Shown: positions 9,207 through 19,400 of the stretch, piece after piece
Layout of the letters: every line of letters starts with the position of its first letter
Numbering within the stretch: position 1 is the first letter of the stretch
From: Nostoc sp. FACHB-110
Lineage (GTDB): Bacteria; Cyanobacteriota; Cyanobacteriia; Cyanobacteriales; Nostocaceae
Length of the DNA stretch: 64,000 nt
Assembly: GCF_014697425.1 (NCBI RefSeq)
Contig: NZ_JACJRU010000001.1
Location: 1 to 64,000 of the forward strand
Direction: 5' to 3'
The notes under the pieces: model-generated
What the model was told of the DNA's origin: nothing
The model's database searches: none
What the model saw: the letters and a program-made list of their open reading frames with translations, nothing else
Position numbers and translations under genes: made by a program

Positions 9207-9330
9207 GTTAGGACTTACCCAAGAACTCTCTCAAACTCTTATCACTTGGTGTCTTTTGCGTCCTACCCTGCAGGAAGCCGCTGACGTGTCTATGTGGTTT
9301 GTTTCTTCATAATTTTGCGTCAGTCCTGAC
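9207..9330. mobile_element. MITE-like element with imperfect terminal inverted repeats
   Basis: The left end GTTAGGACTTACCCAAG and the complement of the right end, GTCAGGACTGACGCAAA, agree at about 13 of 17 positions. The element is about 124 bp, has no reading frame of note, and lies in the gap upstream of the helicase gene. AGGACTTACGCA-like ends are common among small non-autonomous elements of Nostocales; that resemblance is recalled, not searched. Confidence 0.5.
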
Positions 9331-9360
9331 AGTAATATCTCACTATTAAAGATTCCGTAT

Positions 9361-9400
9361 CACAATCAACAGAGTTGATTAGCTGATTAATTTATAACAT
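9361..9400 (+). repeat. 40-bp direct repeat, copy 2 (3' end of carbonic anhydrase gene)
   Basis: Partner of the copy at 5735-5774, about 3.6 kb away. It covers the last codons and stop of the carbonic anhydrase gene. Such a pair could mark the ends of an inserted module, or simply be two members of a repeat family. Confidence 0.7.
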
Positions 9401-10061
9401 CAGGAGATTTTTCAGATCGTAATTTCAACTCAAGCAGTAAAGGACATGGGTATAACTGCCATTGGATAGTTGAAACTTGTAAATCTTTGATCAATCCAGT
9501 GCGTATGTCTAGTAGCCAACCATGAACTAGAGGCGCATTGCGTTCATAGAGTGCTTGACGGATGATAGAAGTTTGATAAAGATTTTTCACCTGGGCAACA
9601 ACATTAATTTCGGCTAGACGATTTAAGCGTTCAACTCTAGTTGGTAGAGCATCAATTTCAGATTTGTTCTCTAAATATAATTCACGAATCGGATTTACCC
9701 AGTTATCAATAATTCCAATAGTTTGCCATTCTAATGCTGCTTTAATTCCTCCACAATCATAATGACCGCAAACTATAATATGCTTCACATGGAGGTGTAT
9801 GATTGCGTATTCTAAAACAGCTAAAAAGTTAATATCTGTCAGAGAAACTTGATTAGCAATATTCCGATGGACAAATAACTCTCCTGGTTCAGTGCGGGTA
9901 AAATTTGTTAGAGGTAGGCGGCTATCAGAACAACCAATGTAAAGAAACTGTGGTGTTTGCCCTCTAGATAATTCTTCAAAATAATGCGGTTCTAGATTCA
10001 ATTTTTCGGCAACCCAAACCTGATTATTTCTCAGAAGATCATCAATGTTGTGATATTTCAT
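9387..10061 (-). CDS. Beta-class carbonic anhydrase
   Basis: Zinc enzyme interconverting CO2 and bicarbonate. The beta-class zinc site is complete: Cys and the Asp-Arg dyad in YIGCSDSRLP (about residues 43-48), and His plus second Cys in GHYDCGG (about 100-106). The length (224 residues) is typical. No signal peptide is seen, so it is probably cytosolic. I place the start at the ATG at 10061; a TTG one codon upstream is also open. It is divergent from modD with a 265-bp gap that could hold both promoters. No carboxysome genes are nearby, so whether it serves the CO2-concentrating mechanism cannot be told from here. Confidence 0.93.
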   Translation of the reverse strand: MKYHNIDDLLRNNQVWVAEKLNLEPHYFEELSRGQTPQFLYIGCSDSRLPLTNFTRTEPGELFVHRNIANQVSLTDINFLAVLEYAIIHLHVKHIIVCGHYDCGGIKAALEWQTIGIIDNWVNPIRELYLENKSEIDALPTRVERLNRLAEINVVAQVKNLYQTSIIRQALYERNAPLVHGWLLDIRTGLIKDLQVSTIQWQLYPCPLLLELKLRSEKSPDVIN

Positions 10062-10326
10062 CAAATTAGTTTGAGCCTCTCATAAATATTTTATCTGTTT
10101 TCTAGATAACAGGCAGATAATAGGGATTCAGAAAAACTAAACTTTTTATAAAAAAGATACTTTGTGCAGAACAAAAGATAAATTTCTGTGTAATTAGTAA
10201 ACAAGTAAATAAAGAAAATATAAAAAAGCTTTCCCCTGATAGACAAGCACTTTACAAGAAATGATTAGAGGATTGCTAAACTAACGAAGTGCTTGCTCCA
10301 GATAAACATCAGCAATAATCAAAACT

Positions 10327-11181
10327 ATGATTGGAAATATACTTTCAGATGCAGCAATTGAGCAACTAATTAAGGAGGACGTTCCTTATTTTGATTTGAC
10401 GACATTGGGGCTGGGAATTGGTAAGCAACCAGGCACAATTGAATTTTATTCCCGTCATCCAATGGTTGTTTGTGCTACAGAAGAAGCAACTAGAGTTTTT
10501 CACCAGTGTGGTGCGGAAGTTCTTTTTTGTGTTGAGAGTAGCACTTATTTAACAGCAGAACAACAAATTCTCAAAGCCACAGGTTCAGCAGAAGCTTTAC
10601 ATATAGCCTGGAGAATTGCACTTAATTTATTAGAATATTACTCAGGGATTGCCACGCGGACTAATAATTTGGTGAAAGCTGCTCATCAAGTTAATCCTGC
10701 TGTGGGAATTGTGGGTACGCGGAAAGTATTTCCTAGTACCCGTGCTTTATCGGTGAAAGCCATAATTGCTGGTGGTGCTGTTCCTCATCGTTTGGGTTTA
10801 TCTGAAAGTATTCTGATTTTCAAAGAGCATTTAATTTATCTTGGCGGAATGTCAAAATTGATAGAATGCTTACCTCAACTCAAACAACGGTTTCAAGAAC
10901 ACAAAATCGCTATGGAAGTGGAAACTGTTGCAGATGCGATGGCGATCGCACAAGCTGGTGTTGATATTATTCAATTTGATAAAGTGTCTTGTCTTGAGCT
11001 AAAACCTGTAGTCTCTTCACTCAAGCATCAATATCCCAACATCAAACTAGCTGTCGCTGGCGGTATTAACTTAGACAATGTTCAAGATTATGCCAGCACA
11101 GGTGTGGATTTGTTAGTAACCAGCTTTCCCTATTTTGGTAAGCCTGCTGATATTGCAGTCAAAATGTTGACAACGAAATAA
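10327..11181 (+). CDS. modD: ModD family protein (quinolinate phosphoribosyltransferase-like)
   Basis: Paralogue of NadC, the type II phosphoribosyltransferase that makes nicotinate mononucleotide from quinolinate. ModD proteins keep the fold, are found mostly near molybdate-transport genes, and their reaction is not settled. Seen here are the N-terminal DVPYFDLTTLGLG, the central GIVGTRKVFPSTRALSVKAI (NadC has TRKTxPGLR at the same place), and VAGGINLDN towards the C-terminus. There are 284 residues, the family's usual length. No mod transport genes are in the window, so the link to molybdenum rests on the family name only. A terminator follows directly. Confidence 0.85.
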   Translation: MIGNILSDAAIEQLIKEDVPYFDLTTLGLGIGKQPGTIEFYSRHPMVVCATEEATRVFHQCGAEVLFCVESSTYLTAEQQILKATGSAEALHIAWRIALNLLEYYSGIATRTNNLVKAAHQVNPAVGIVGTRKVFPSTRALSVKAIIAGGAVPHRLGLSESILIFKEHLIYLGGMSKLIECLPQLKQRFQEHKIAMEVETVADAMAIAQAGVDIIQFDKVSCLELKPVVSSLKHQYPNIKLAVAGGINLDNVQDYASTGVDLLVTSFPYFGKPADIAVKMLTTK

Positions 11182-11185
11182 TCTC

Positions 11186-11222
11186 AAACTCTCTCGCTTA
11201 TCCCCAGCGATGAGAGTTTTTA
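11186..11222 (+). terminator. Intrinsic terminator after modD
   Basis: Arms AAACTCTCTCGC and GCGATGAGAGTTT pair with one bulge around a 9-base loop and run into five T residues, 5 bp after the modD stop. Confidence 0.75.
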
Positions 11223-11559
11223 TTAAGTGCCGAGATGTTAAAAATAGCACTTTAACCCTCTTTTTTGTGGTGATGCGCTATTAATATTTCCCAACCGACA
11301 CAAGAAGTATTTTTGGCAAATTCCTCAATAGTCACTGCCGCAAAAGTCATGATTTCACAACAAATACTAAAAGGATTGTTTAATACCAACAAATTTGGTA
11401 TTGTGACTTTAAAGTATTGTGGCGAAATAAAGCAAAATAATTCCTGAAAAGTTTTTTCAGGAAATTTGACATGATTTACCAAATATTTCTAATTGCCTTA
11501 CTCAGGATTTTTGTAAGGTAAAAAACTGTCGTGTGTAATATTAATTGGAGTATATTCTG
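11223..11559. other. Gene-free stretch upstream of the HAF-repeat gene
   Basis: AT-rich. A 76-codon minus-strand frame (11252-11482) is open but has no recognisable motif or good ribosome site, so I do not call it a gene. The end of the stretch must contain the promoter for the downstream secreted protein. Confidence 0.5.
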
Positions 11560-13026
11560 ATGGCATCATCCCAAAAAACTAGATTGATTATTTCTGGAAT
11601 TAGCAGTCTTTGTATGAGTACAGTTCTGGTTACTAATACTCATATTTTTAAAGCGCAAGCTACTTCCAGACCCCAAGTAGATAATTTGGTTGTTAACGGA
11701 AATTTTGCCGCAGATCCACTGGTTAGCCCTTACGATCGCACAAGAACTAATCCTTTTATTTCTGGATGGTATAATAGCGTTGCGAAGAATGTAAGTTCCA
11801 CTACTTCTTTGGACAATTATACAGTTGATGATGCAGAAAACTATTCTTTAAGTGTATTTATCGGCCCCAATTACGACGATAACGGGCCTACATTTACTTA
11901 CATTTCACAAAAACTTAAAACAATCCCAGGTCAGAAATATGAACTAAGCTACTACTTAGCAAACACAGACGATGAAGCCAGTAGCAATATATTTCAGACC
12001 TATGTAGGTGGACAATTAATTGATGAAAAAGTTAATCTTCCTTTTCAAGGTTTTACAAAATATACTTACTATTTTGTTGCCAAATCGCGCACTACAGAAT
12101 TAAAGTTTGCCAGTAAACAACGCTCTTATTGGTACAACCTAGACAATGTGAGTGTTACTCCTGTCAATAAATTCATCAAAAACGAAGTCTCTCCACCGGA
12201 AACTGAAGCTTCTTTGATTCCCCGCGCCAAACTTGTATTTAGTACTTTTGATATTCCAAATTCAATTGCTACTGATGCTCAAGCTATCAACGACCAAGGA
12301 GATATTGTTGGATATTTCCGAGACAGCACAGGAGATCATGGCTTTTCATGGAACTCAGGAAACTTCAGCACTTTTGATTATCCTAACGCACTTCTTACAT
12401 ATGCTAACGGTATCAACAATCAAGCTAATGTTGTCGGTTCTTATTATCAAAATACGGTATACAACACCTTTTTAAAGATAGGAGATAGCTTTAGTAATAT
12501 TGATGTACCTGGTTTAGATCCAGTGTTTGCTCAATCTTTTAGCAATCAATCAGCTAGAGATATTAATAATCAAGGCGATGTTGTTGGCTTTTTCCGTGAT
12601 GGTTCCGGAACTCATGGATTCTTAAAAAAAGGTAATAGTTACACTTCCTTTGATAACCCCAATACAACTTACCAATATACAATTGCCAACGGTATTAATG
12701 ATGGAGGAGATATTGTTGGATTTTTTCAAAGCACAAAAGGATATCAAGCCTTCTTAAAGCAAGGAGATAATTTTACTAACTTTGATGTTCCCGGTGCAAT
12801 TTTTACCCATGCAAGTAGTGTCAATAATCAAGGAAATATTGTTGGCTTTTTCTATGATGGTGTGGCAAATCGGGGATTTTTAAAGCAAGGTAATAAATTT
12901 ACTGTGATTAATGTACCTGGTGCATATTCTACCTACGTTTATGGAATTAACAATCAGGGACAAATTGTTGGATACTTCTATGACGGGACAAAAAGACGTG
13001 GGTTTATAGCTCGTCCAAAATGGTAA
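11560..13026 (+). CDS. Secreted HAF-repeat protein with N-terminal carbohydrate-binding-like domain
   Basis: Probable exported protein of unknown role. Residues 1-35 form a Sec signal peptide: basic TRL, a hydrophobic IISGISSLCMSTVLV, and a likely cut after FKAQA. Next comes a beta-sandwich-like region (about 40-195, NLVVNGNF ... NTDDEASS ... YNLDNVSVTP) resembling DUF642/carbohydrate-binding modules. Six HAF repeats of about 42 residues follow, pattern F-T-x-FD-x-P-(G/N)-A ... INNQGDIVGFF-D-G-x-HGFL. An upstream TTG at 11545 is open, but TTGGAG there is better read as the ribosome site for the ATG at 11560. It stands alone between modD and the transporter. HAF proteins have no established function; a cell-surface or sheath role is a guess. 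Confidence 0.8.
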   Translation: MASSQKTRLIISGISSLCMSTVLVTNTHIFKAQATSRPQVDNLVVNGNFAADPLVSPYDRTRTNPFISGWYNSVAKNVSSTTSLDNYTVDDAENYSLSVFIGPNYDDNGPTFTYISQKLKTIPGQKYELSYYLANTDDEASSNIFQTYVGGQLIDEKVNLPFQGFTKYTYYFVAKSRTTELKFASKQRSYWYNLDNVSVTPVNKFIKNEVSPPETEASLIPRAKLVFSTFDIPNSIATDAQAINDQGDIVGYFRDSTGDHGFSWNSGNFSTFDYPNALLTYANGINNQANVVGSYYQNTVYNTFLKIGDSFSNIDVPGLDPVFAQSFSNQSARDINNQGDVVGFFRDGSGTHGFLKKGNSYTSFDNPNTTYQYTIANGINDGGDIVGFFQSTKGYQAFLKQGDNFTNFDVPGAIFTHASSVNNQGNIVGFFYDGVANRGFLKQGNKFTVINVPGAYSTYVYGINNQGQIVGYFYDGTKRRGFIARPKW

Positions 13027-13180
13027 TTGGGTATATATTTTAGAGGATATATAAATTGTAAGGATTCAGCCCACAGAAGTCAGAAGTTAGAATCTAAGTG
13101 TAATTTATGATGATTAGTCTATTCTTCTTGAGAAGAATGTGATTAAATTTTCTAACATTCTGTCCTGAATACTTATTTAC

Positions 13181-13220
13181 ATCTTGCATGAGGCCGACTG
13201 CAGTTGGCCTCATGCAAGAT
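13181..13220. terminator. 40-bp palindrome between convergent genes
   Basis: ATCTTGCATGAGGCC and its exact complement flank a 10-base centre that can itself pair. It lies between the 3' ends of the HAF-repeat gene and the transporter. There is no long T tract on either side, so a bidirectional terminator or RNA-stabilising hairpin is likely but unproved; it could also be a dispersed palindrome. Confidence 0.6.
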
Positions 13221-13238
13221 ATTATGTATAGCGAATCA

Positions 13239-15263
13239 CTACACTTTTACCCATTTCAACACCTGAGGGTCTTTATTATAACGGTAGGTGAAACCGTCTT
13301 TAGTTGTAATAATTTCTCCCTTACTGGCTTTACTTCTAACAGTATTAATGGCATATAAAGTTAATTCGGTCATTTCCTTGTGAGAAAGTCCTTCATTAAT
13401 AATCGTCTCTTCTAATACTGTTGATTGAGTGGTGCGGTATTCATGCTTAGGCAAAGTATCTACAGTAATGCAAACATCGTTATGCAAATTAGATGCAGGT
13501 TTTCGGCGATTTTGATAATCTTCTATAGTGGAAAGTTGCCAACTAGAATCTTGTGTAAGTTCTAGAACCCATTGATGATAATCGAACAAACTTTCTCTAT
13601 GTCCAACACTAATAAATGTTGTTTTTGTATCTCGCAACTGTTGATATAAATTGCCTTCATTAGTTAAATCTAAAGCACTGGTGGCTTCATCTAATATTGT
13701 GAACCTTGGATGAGTGACTAAAAGCCGGGCAAAAGCCAAACGTTGTTGTTCTCCTAGCGAGAGTATATTTTCCCAAGGAACTTCAGTATCAAAGCCTTCA
13801 ATTCGACTTAACAAATTTTTGAGGTTGACTTGTTGCAAAACTTCTTTGAGTTGTGCGTCAGTCATATAATGATTTGTACTAGGATAAAGCAACTGTTCGC
13901 GTAAAGTGCCTAAAATTATGTAAGGACGTTGAGGTAAAAATAAGAATTCCTCTAAAGGAGGACGCACCAAACGACCACTTCCTGCATTCCACAAACCTGC
14001 TATCGCTCTTAACAAAGAACTCTTACCTCTACCACTAGGGCCCACAATCAATAACCCTTCTCCTGGTTGGACAGACAATGACAAATCTTCCACAATTGTC
14101 TGTTCATAGTCTGGTGTTTTTAAAGTGACATTCTCAAAAGCGATGTGGTTTTCTTCGACTGACTTAATAGTATTTACATCTTCTGATTGTTTACTAACAG
14201 CTTCTAACGCATCAGAAAATTCTGATAATCTCTCAACATAGCTTGAGAAATTTCCTGACCTGCCAAATTCACTAATTAAATCTCCTAAAGCATTAGCAAA
14301 AAAATAGCAACATATAGAAGCTTGGCTAATTTCCCCAAAGTCCATTTCGCCTTTAATATCTAAAGGCCCAAATACTATATATGGAAATATTTGAATGACT
14401 GCCTGATAACCTCTATTAAAAATTTCGTTGTTTCTTTCCCAATCAATTCTTTCTCGAGCATTTTGGATCAATATTTTAAATCTGCGAGCAATAATATTTG
14501 ACTCTTGCTTTTCTCCCCGAAAAAAAGCGATAGATTCAGCATGAGTCCGAAAATGAGTCAAACAATAATTGTATTCAGCTTTTGCTTCAAGCTCTTCTCT
14601 ATTAATTTTATTTAATGCTTGAGATAAGTAAACAGCAATCAAATTACCTATAACTGTATAGGTAACTAAAATTAATGCAACTGATTGAGATATTGACCAA
14701 AGAATTATCAAAAATCCTGCCATTTCCAAGATTTTTTCTAGCAAGGTAAATGAAAAACTTAAAGCATTGCTAGCAATTGGTTCAATTTCTTGAGCCAAAC
14801 GTTGATCTGGATTCTCAATATGAGATTTAAAGCCGATTTTGTAATAAGCTTGATTGCTTAAATATTTTGATAAAATTTTATTGTTTAACCATTGATACCA
14901 ATCAAGAGCAATTTTTTTTCTTAAAAGTTTTGAAAACCCTACCAACAGAGTTACCAATACCAAGGCTGAACCATATAGTAGTAAAGCATTAAAGAACCGA
15001 GAAATATCCTTGTCTTTAATGATAATGTCAAGTAAATAGCGATTAATAAAGCTATTAAAAACATTTGCACTGACAAGGGCAACTATTAAGATGACTAAGA
15101 GAAATAGCATTCCCCATGAGCGAATCACATCTGAGAATGCTCTATCTCCTGGTTCGTTTGGATACCAGTAAGGTTGGGCTACCGCTTTTATGTCTTTCCA
15201 AAATTGAATAAAACCTAAAAACGCATTGGTTGAAGGTTGAGCTTGAATAACTTGGGTAGGCAT
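13239..15263 (-). CDS. SbmA/BacA-like ABC transporter (fused membrane and ATPase domains), copy 1
   Basis: Half-transporter of the ABC_membrane_2/SbmA-BacA type, probably a homodimeric peptide transporter in the cytoplasmic membrane. The N-terminal part has hydrophobic helices (for example LFLLVILIVALVSANVF near residue 53 and LEMAGFLIILWSIS near 188). The ATPase domain shows Walker A GPSGRGKSS (about 408), signature SLGEQQR (about 507), Walker B FTILDEATSALD and an H-loop histidine in SVGHRES. After the ATPase there is an extra tail of about 110 residues ending YRYNKDPQVLKWVKV, shared with the second copy at 41412-43448. It is divergent from the NRPS genes across a 1.2-kb gap. Position and family suggest export of, or self-protection from, the peptide product. 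Confidence 0.9.
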   Translation of the reverse strand: MPTQVIQAQPSTNAFLGFIQFWKDIKAVAQPYWYPNEPGDRAFSDVIRSWGMLFLLVILIVALVSANVFNSFINRYLLDIIIKDKDISRFFNALLLYGSALVLVTLLVGFSKLLRKKIALDWYQWLNNKILSKYLSNQAYYKIGFKSHIENPDQRLAQEIEPIASNALSFSFTLLEKILEMAGFLIILWSISQSVALILVTYTVIGNLIAVYLSQALNKINREELEAKAEYNYCLTHFRTHAESIAFFRGEKQESNIIARRFKILIQNARERIDWERNNEIFNRGYQAVIQIFPYIVFGPLDIKGEMDFGEISQASICCYFFANALGDLISEFGRSGNFSSYVERLSEFSDALEAVSKQSEDVNTIKSVEENHIAFENVTLKTPDYEQTIVEDLSLSVQPGEGLLIVGPSGRGKSSLLRAIAGLWNAGSGRLVRPPLEEFLFLPQRPYIILGTLREQLLYPSTNHYMTDAQLKEVLQQVNLKNLLSRIEGFDTEVPWENILSLGEQQRLAFARLLVTHPRFTILDEATSALDLTNEGNLYQQLRDTKTTFISVGHRESLFDYHQWVLELTQDSSWQLSTIEDYQNRRKPASNLHNDVCITVDTLPKHEYRTTQSTVLEETIINEGLSHKEMTELTLYAINTVRSKASKGEIITTKDGFTYRYNKDPQVLKWVKV

Positions 15264-16463
15264 ATTCCAGAGAAAAGCTAATATCTTGTGTAACTCAATT
15301 TAGTGTACAGTTTGTACTGAAGTCAAAAGTTGCAGTAGAAAAACTTCTATTCAGCACGGCTTAACCATAACTATATTTGCTTTGAAATACTTGCTTATAT
15401 TGGCTAAATACAAGCTTGTTAACTTTGGGTTAAAACATGAATGAATATATAGTTAAGTCATAATGATTACATAAATTAACGAAAAAATTTTCTTTTTAGC
15501 TTTTTTATAATATCTCCTAATTTTCAAATATCTGTTGACTGAATAACTAAGGTTGATTGTTGTTATTTAGTAAATAGATAATCTCAGGTTTGGTCACAAA
15601 ATGCAACAGTGGACAAAACAAACAGTAAAATCATCTTAATATGCCAATCATTAGTTATTGCTGTGTGTTGGCAATATCCTATCTCTGATAATTACCATTC
15701 TAAATTTTAATTTTTACTTTTATTTTCATTAATCCAACAATAGTCCTTAACTGTCCTAAATGTCTTAACTGTCCTAAATGTCTTAACTGTCCTAAATGTC
15801 TTAACTGTCTGCTAACTGGCTAAATGTGACTTTAAATACTTATTATTCACCATTAACTCAGATAATAAAAATATTTATCAAATAGCTAAAACATACTCTA
15901 GTAAAGGATTTACAGCATTTATCCAAGCAGTTATTACATCAATCCAATAGTTGTTCAAGTTTATTCTTAAGTGTCTTAATTGGTATTGTATTTCGCTGGG
16001 CAACATGAGATAATTACCAAACTAAAATAGTAAATTAGCACTTATGAGATTTAAACGTTGAAACAGCTTAACTTTGTTGAGGAGGCTATATTTGAACATT
16101 TAGATTCAGTCCGCAACCTTTAAACTTGGTAGAAAATTTTTAATTGACATAAGGCGTAAAGTGAAAAATTGAATAACTAAAATTATCTGACTAATATGTT
16201 GATTTTTTTTTAAATAAAAAAGTATAATATTATTGAAGATTGCTATTTTTTATACTAGAAAGTGTCATGTATTGTCAGCAATATCAGATTTATTATTGCT
16301 GTATATAATAAAGTGAATCAAAAAATAACTTTATAGTTATAAATTAAAATAAAACACTGAAAAAATGTTATTTGAGTTTATTTATTGAATTGATAATAAG
16401 TATAAATTCCAAAAAAGATTAATTATTAATTGATTACCATTGGGGTTGATGAGAGTAGATTTT
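15264..16463. promoter_or_regulatory. 1.2-kb AT-rich divergent control region between transporter and NRPS
   Basis: No gene recognised on either strand. It must hold the promoters for the minus-strand transporter and the plus-strand NRPS genes. Its one clear structure is the 18-bp tandem repeat at 15744-15815. The last 300 bp before the NRPS start are almost pure A/T. No specific regulator site could be assigned by eye. Confidence 0.55.
15744..15815. repeat. 18-bp tandem repeat in the NRPS upstream region
   Basis: A first 19-bp unit is followed by two exact 18-bp units TCTTAACTGTCCTAAATG (15763-15780 and 15781-15798) and a partial fourth. It lies about 650-720 bp before the NRPS start. It could be a cluster of binding sites or a neutral microsatellite-like array. 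Confidence 0.85.
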
Positions 16464-19400
16464 ATGAATTTAACAGAGCTTCTAGAAAACATTTCAGCTA
16501 ATAATATTGAATTATGGGTCGATGAAGATAAACTTTACTACGAATTTCCCGAAAATTCTCCACCTATTGATTTATTAGAAAAAATTAAAAAAGCTGAACC
16601 AGAAATTATCAAAATCTTATCTCAAAATACTAATCAGGCTGTAAATTATCCCCTCTCCCACGGTCAGAAAGCACTTTGGTTTTTATATCAATTAGCACCA
16701 GGTAATACTACTTATAATGCTTTGTATGCAGCAAAATTAGCTGCAAATCTAGACATTCCCGCCTTAAAACAAGCAGCACAAGCTTTAGTTGCAAGGCATC
16801 CAGGTTTAAGAACTACTTTTGCCAGCATTAATAGTGAACCTGTGCAAATAGTTCACGAATTTCAGCAAGTTGACTTTACTATCCAAGAAGCTTTTGATTT
16901 GAGCCAAGATGAAATAAGAAACTGGCTGTCAGAAAAAAGCGTAGACGCGTTCGCGCAGCGTCTCGTAGAGAAGCGGCTTGTCGTCAGACATCGCCCTTTA
17001 AATTTAGAACAAGGGCCAGTATTACGCTTTGATTTATTAATTAACCATGTTGAGGCTAATAAACTACCCAAAAAAGAACATATTCTCTTAATTACCCTAC
17101 ATCAGATAGTAGGAGATTTGCGTTCATTAGAAATCATCGCCAGTGAACTCGAAACTTTATATCACGCCATCGCCCAAGGTAAAATAGCGCAACTATCACC
17201 ACACAACTATCAATATCAAGATTACGTCAAATCTTCAGAGGAAATGCTCGCCAGTTCCCAGGGAGAAAATTTGTGGACTTATTGGCAGCAAAAGCTATCT
17301 GGTGAGTTGCCCTTGCTAAACTTACCAACAGATAGACCAAGACCTCAGATTCAAACCTATAATGGTGCTTCCCGCTTTTTTACTATTGAAGAAGAACTGG
17401 GGCAAAAGCTCACAGAATTAGCGAATAAAGAACGTGTATCGCTAGATATTCTTTTATTAACAGCATTACAAATATTATTACTACGTTATACCAATCAAGA
17501 AGATATTTTAATTGGCTATCCGACGGTAAATCGGAACCGCACAGAATGGGAAAATATTGTCGGCTACTTTAGTAATCCTGTGGTTTTGCGAGGAGATTTA
17601 TCAGGAAAACCAACTTTTCAAGAGTTATTGGAGCGATCGCACTCCTGTATATTAGAAGCCATAGACCATCAAGATTATCCCTTTTCTTTATTAGTAGAGC
17701 AACTACAACCTGTCCGCAACCTCAGTTTTTCGCCACTTTACCAAGTAGCCTTTGTCTGGAATCAGTCTCAACAAAGAAGCGATGGTTTGATTGTGGAATC
17801 ATTGATTCCAGAGTCAAAAGGAGCCGCCTGTGATTTAACCCTAAATATTCTAGAGGAGACTGGCTCACTCAAGGGTACATGGAATTACAACACCGACTTA
17901 TTTGATAGCAACACAATTGAACGAATGATGGGGCATTTTGTCACCCTCCTTGAGGCAATTGTGGCAAATCCCCAGCAACGAATTGACCAGTTACCTTTGT
18001 TGACAGAATTTGAGCAACAACAATTGTTAGTTGACTGGAATCAGACAGCAATAGATTATCCCCAAGATAAATGTATCCATCAGTTATTTGAGGAGCAAGT
18101 AGAACAGACACCTGATGCTGTCGCTGTGGTGTTTGATAACCAACAACTCACATACCGTGAATTAAACAGCCACGCTAATAGATTGGCTCATTACTTGCAA
18201 TCTTTGGATGTCAAACCCGATACCTTAGTAGGGATTTGTGTAGAGCGTTCCTTAGAAATGGTGGTGGGATTATTGGGGATTCTCAAAGCGGGTGGGGCTT
18301 ATGTGCCACTTGATCCTGAGTATCCAAGCGATCGCCTGAGCTATATGCTAGATGATACACAAGTTGAGATACTGCTGACACAACAGAAACTACTAGATAA
18401 ACTACCTGCAACAAAAGCAAAACTAGTTTTTCTAGATGAAATAGAGTCATATATTAGTCAAAATAACCAAGAAAACCCCGCAAGTGAAGTCACCGCTTCT
18501 CATCTAGCGAATGTAATTTATACTTCCGGTTCAACAGGTAAACCTAAAGGCGTAATGGTTGAACATCGGGGATTAGTTAACCTAGCTCAAGCACAAATTC
18601 ACGCATTTGGTGTAAATTCTGCTAGTCGAGTTCTCCAGTTTGCCTCCTTCAGTTTTGATGCCTGCATATCCGAAATTTTGATGGCGTTGGGTTCTGGGGC
18701 AAGACTTTACTTAGGAGCAAAAGACGCGCTGATGCCGGGTGCGCCTTTGATAGAACGATTCAAAAATGATGGTATTACCCACGTCACCCTAGCACCATCA
18801 GCATTGGCAGTCATGGCAGTAGAACAACTGCCAACATGGCCAACAATCATCGTTGCCGGAGAAGCCTGTCCGCTTGAACTGATGCAACAATGGTCTGTAG
18901 ACAGAAACTTCTTTAACGCTTACGGCCCCACAGAAGCGAGTGTTTGTGCCACAATTGCCAAATGTCAGCCAGAGGACGAAAAAGTTACCATTGGTCGTCC
19001 CATTGCCAACACGCAGATATACATTTTAGACTCGCACTTACAGCCAGTACCAGTTGGTGTACCGGGAGAACTGCACATAGGCGGAGCCGGTTTAGCAAGA
19101 GGCTACCTCAACCGCGCCGAACTAACTCAAGAAAAATTTATCCCCAACCCCTTCAGTGAAAGCAGAGGTACAGAGGTGCAGGGGCGAAGGGGAGAAGAAC
19201 GCCTCTACAAAACAGGAGACTTAGCCCGCTATCTACCTGACGGAAACATTGAATACTTGGGACGTATCGACAACCAAGTAAAAATCCGGGGATTTCGCAT
19301 CGAACTAGGCGAAATCGAAGCAATTCTTAACCAACACCAAGATGTGCAAACATCATGTGTTATTGCCCGTGAAGATACACCAGGAAACACTCGTACTGAG

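Noticed and set aside
11252..11482. 76-codon minus-strand frame between modD and the HAF-repeat gene
   Set aside because: AT-rich sequence without a recognisable domain or convincing ribosome site; too weak to call.
15744..15815. Possible CRISPR-like array upstream of the NRPS genes
   Set aside because: 18-bp units abut directly without unique spacers.
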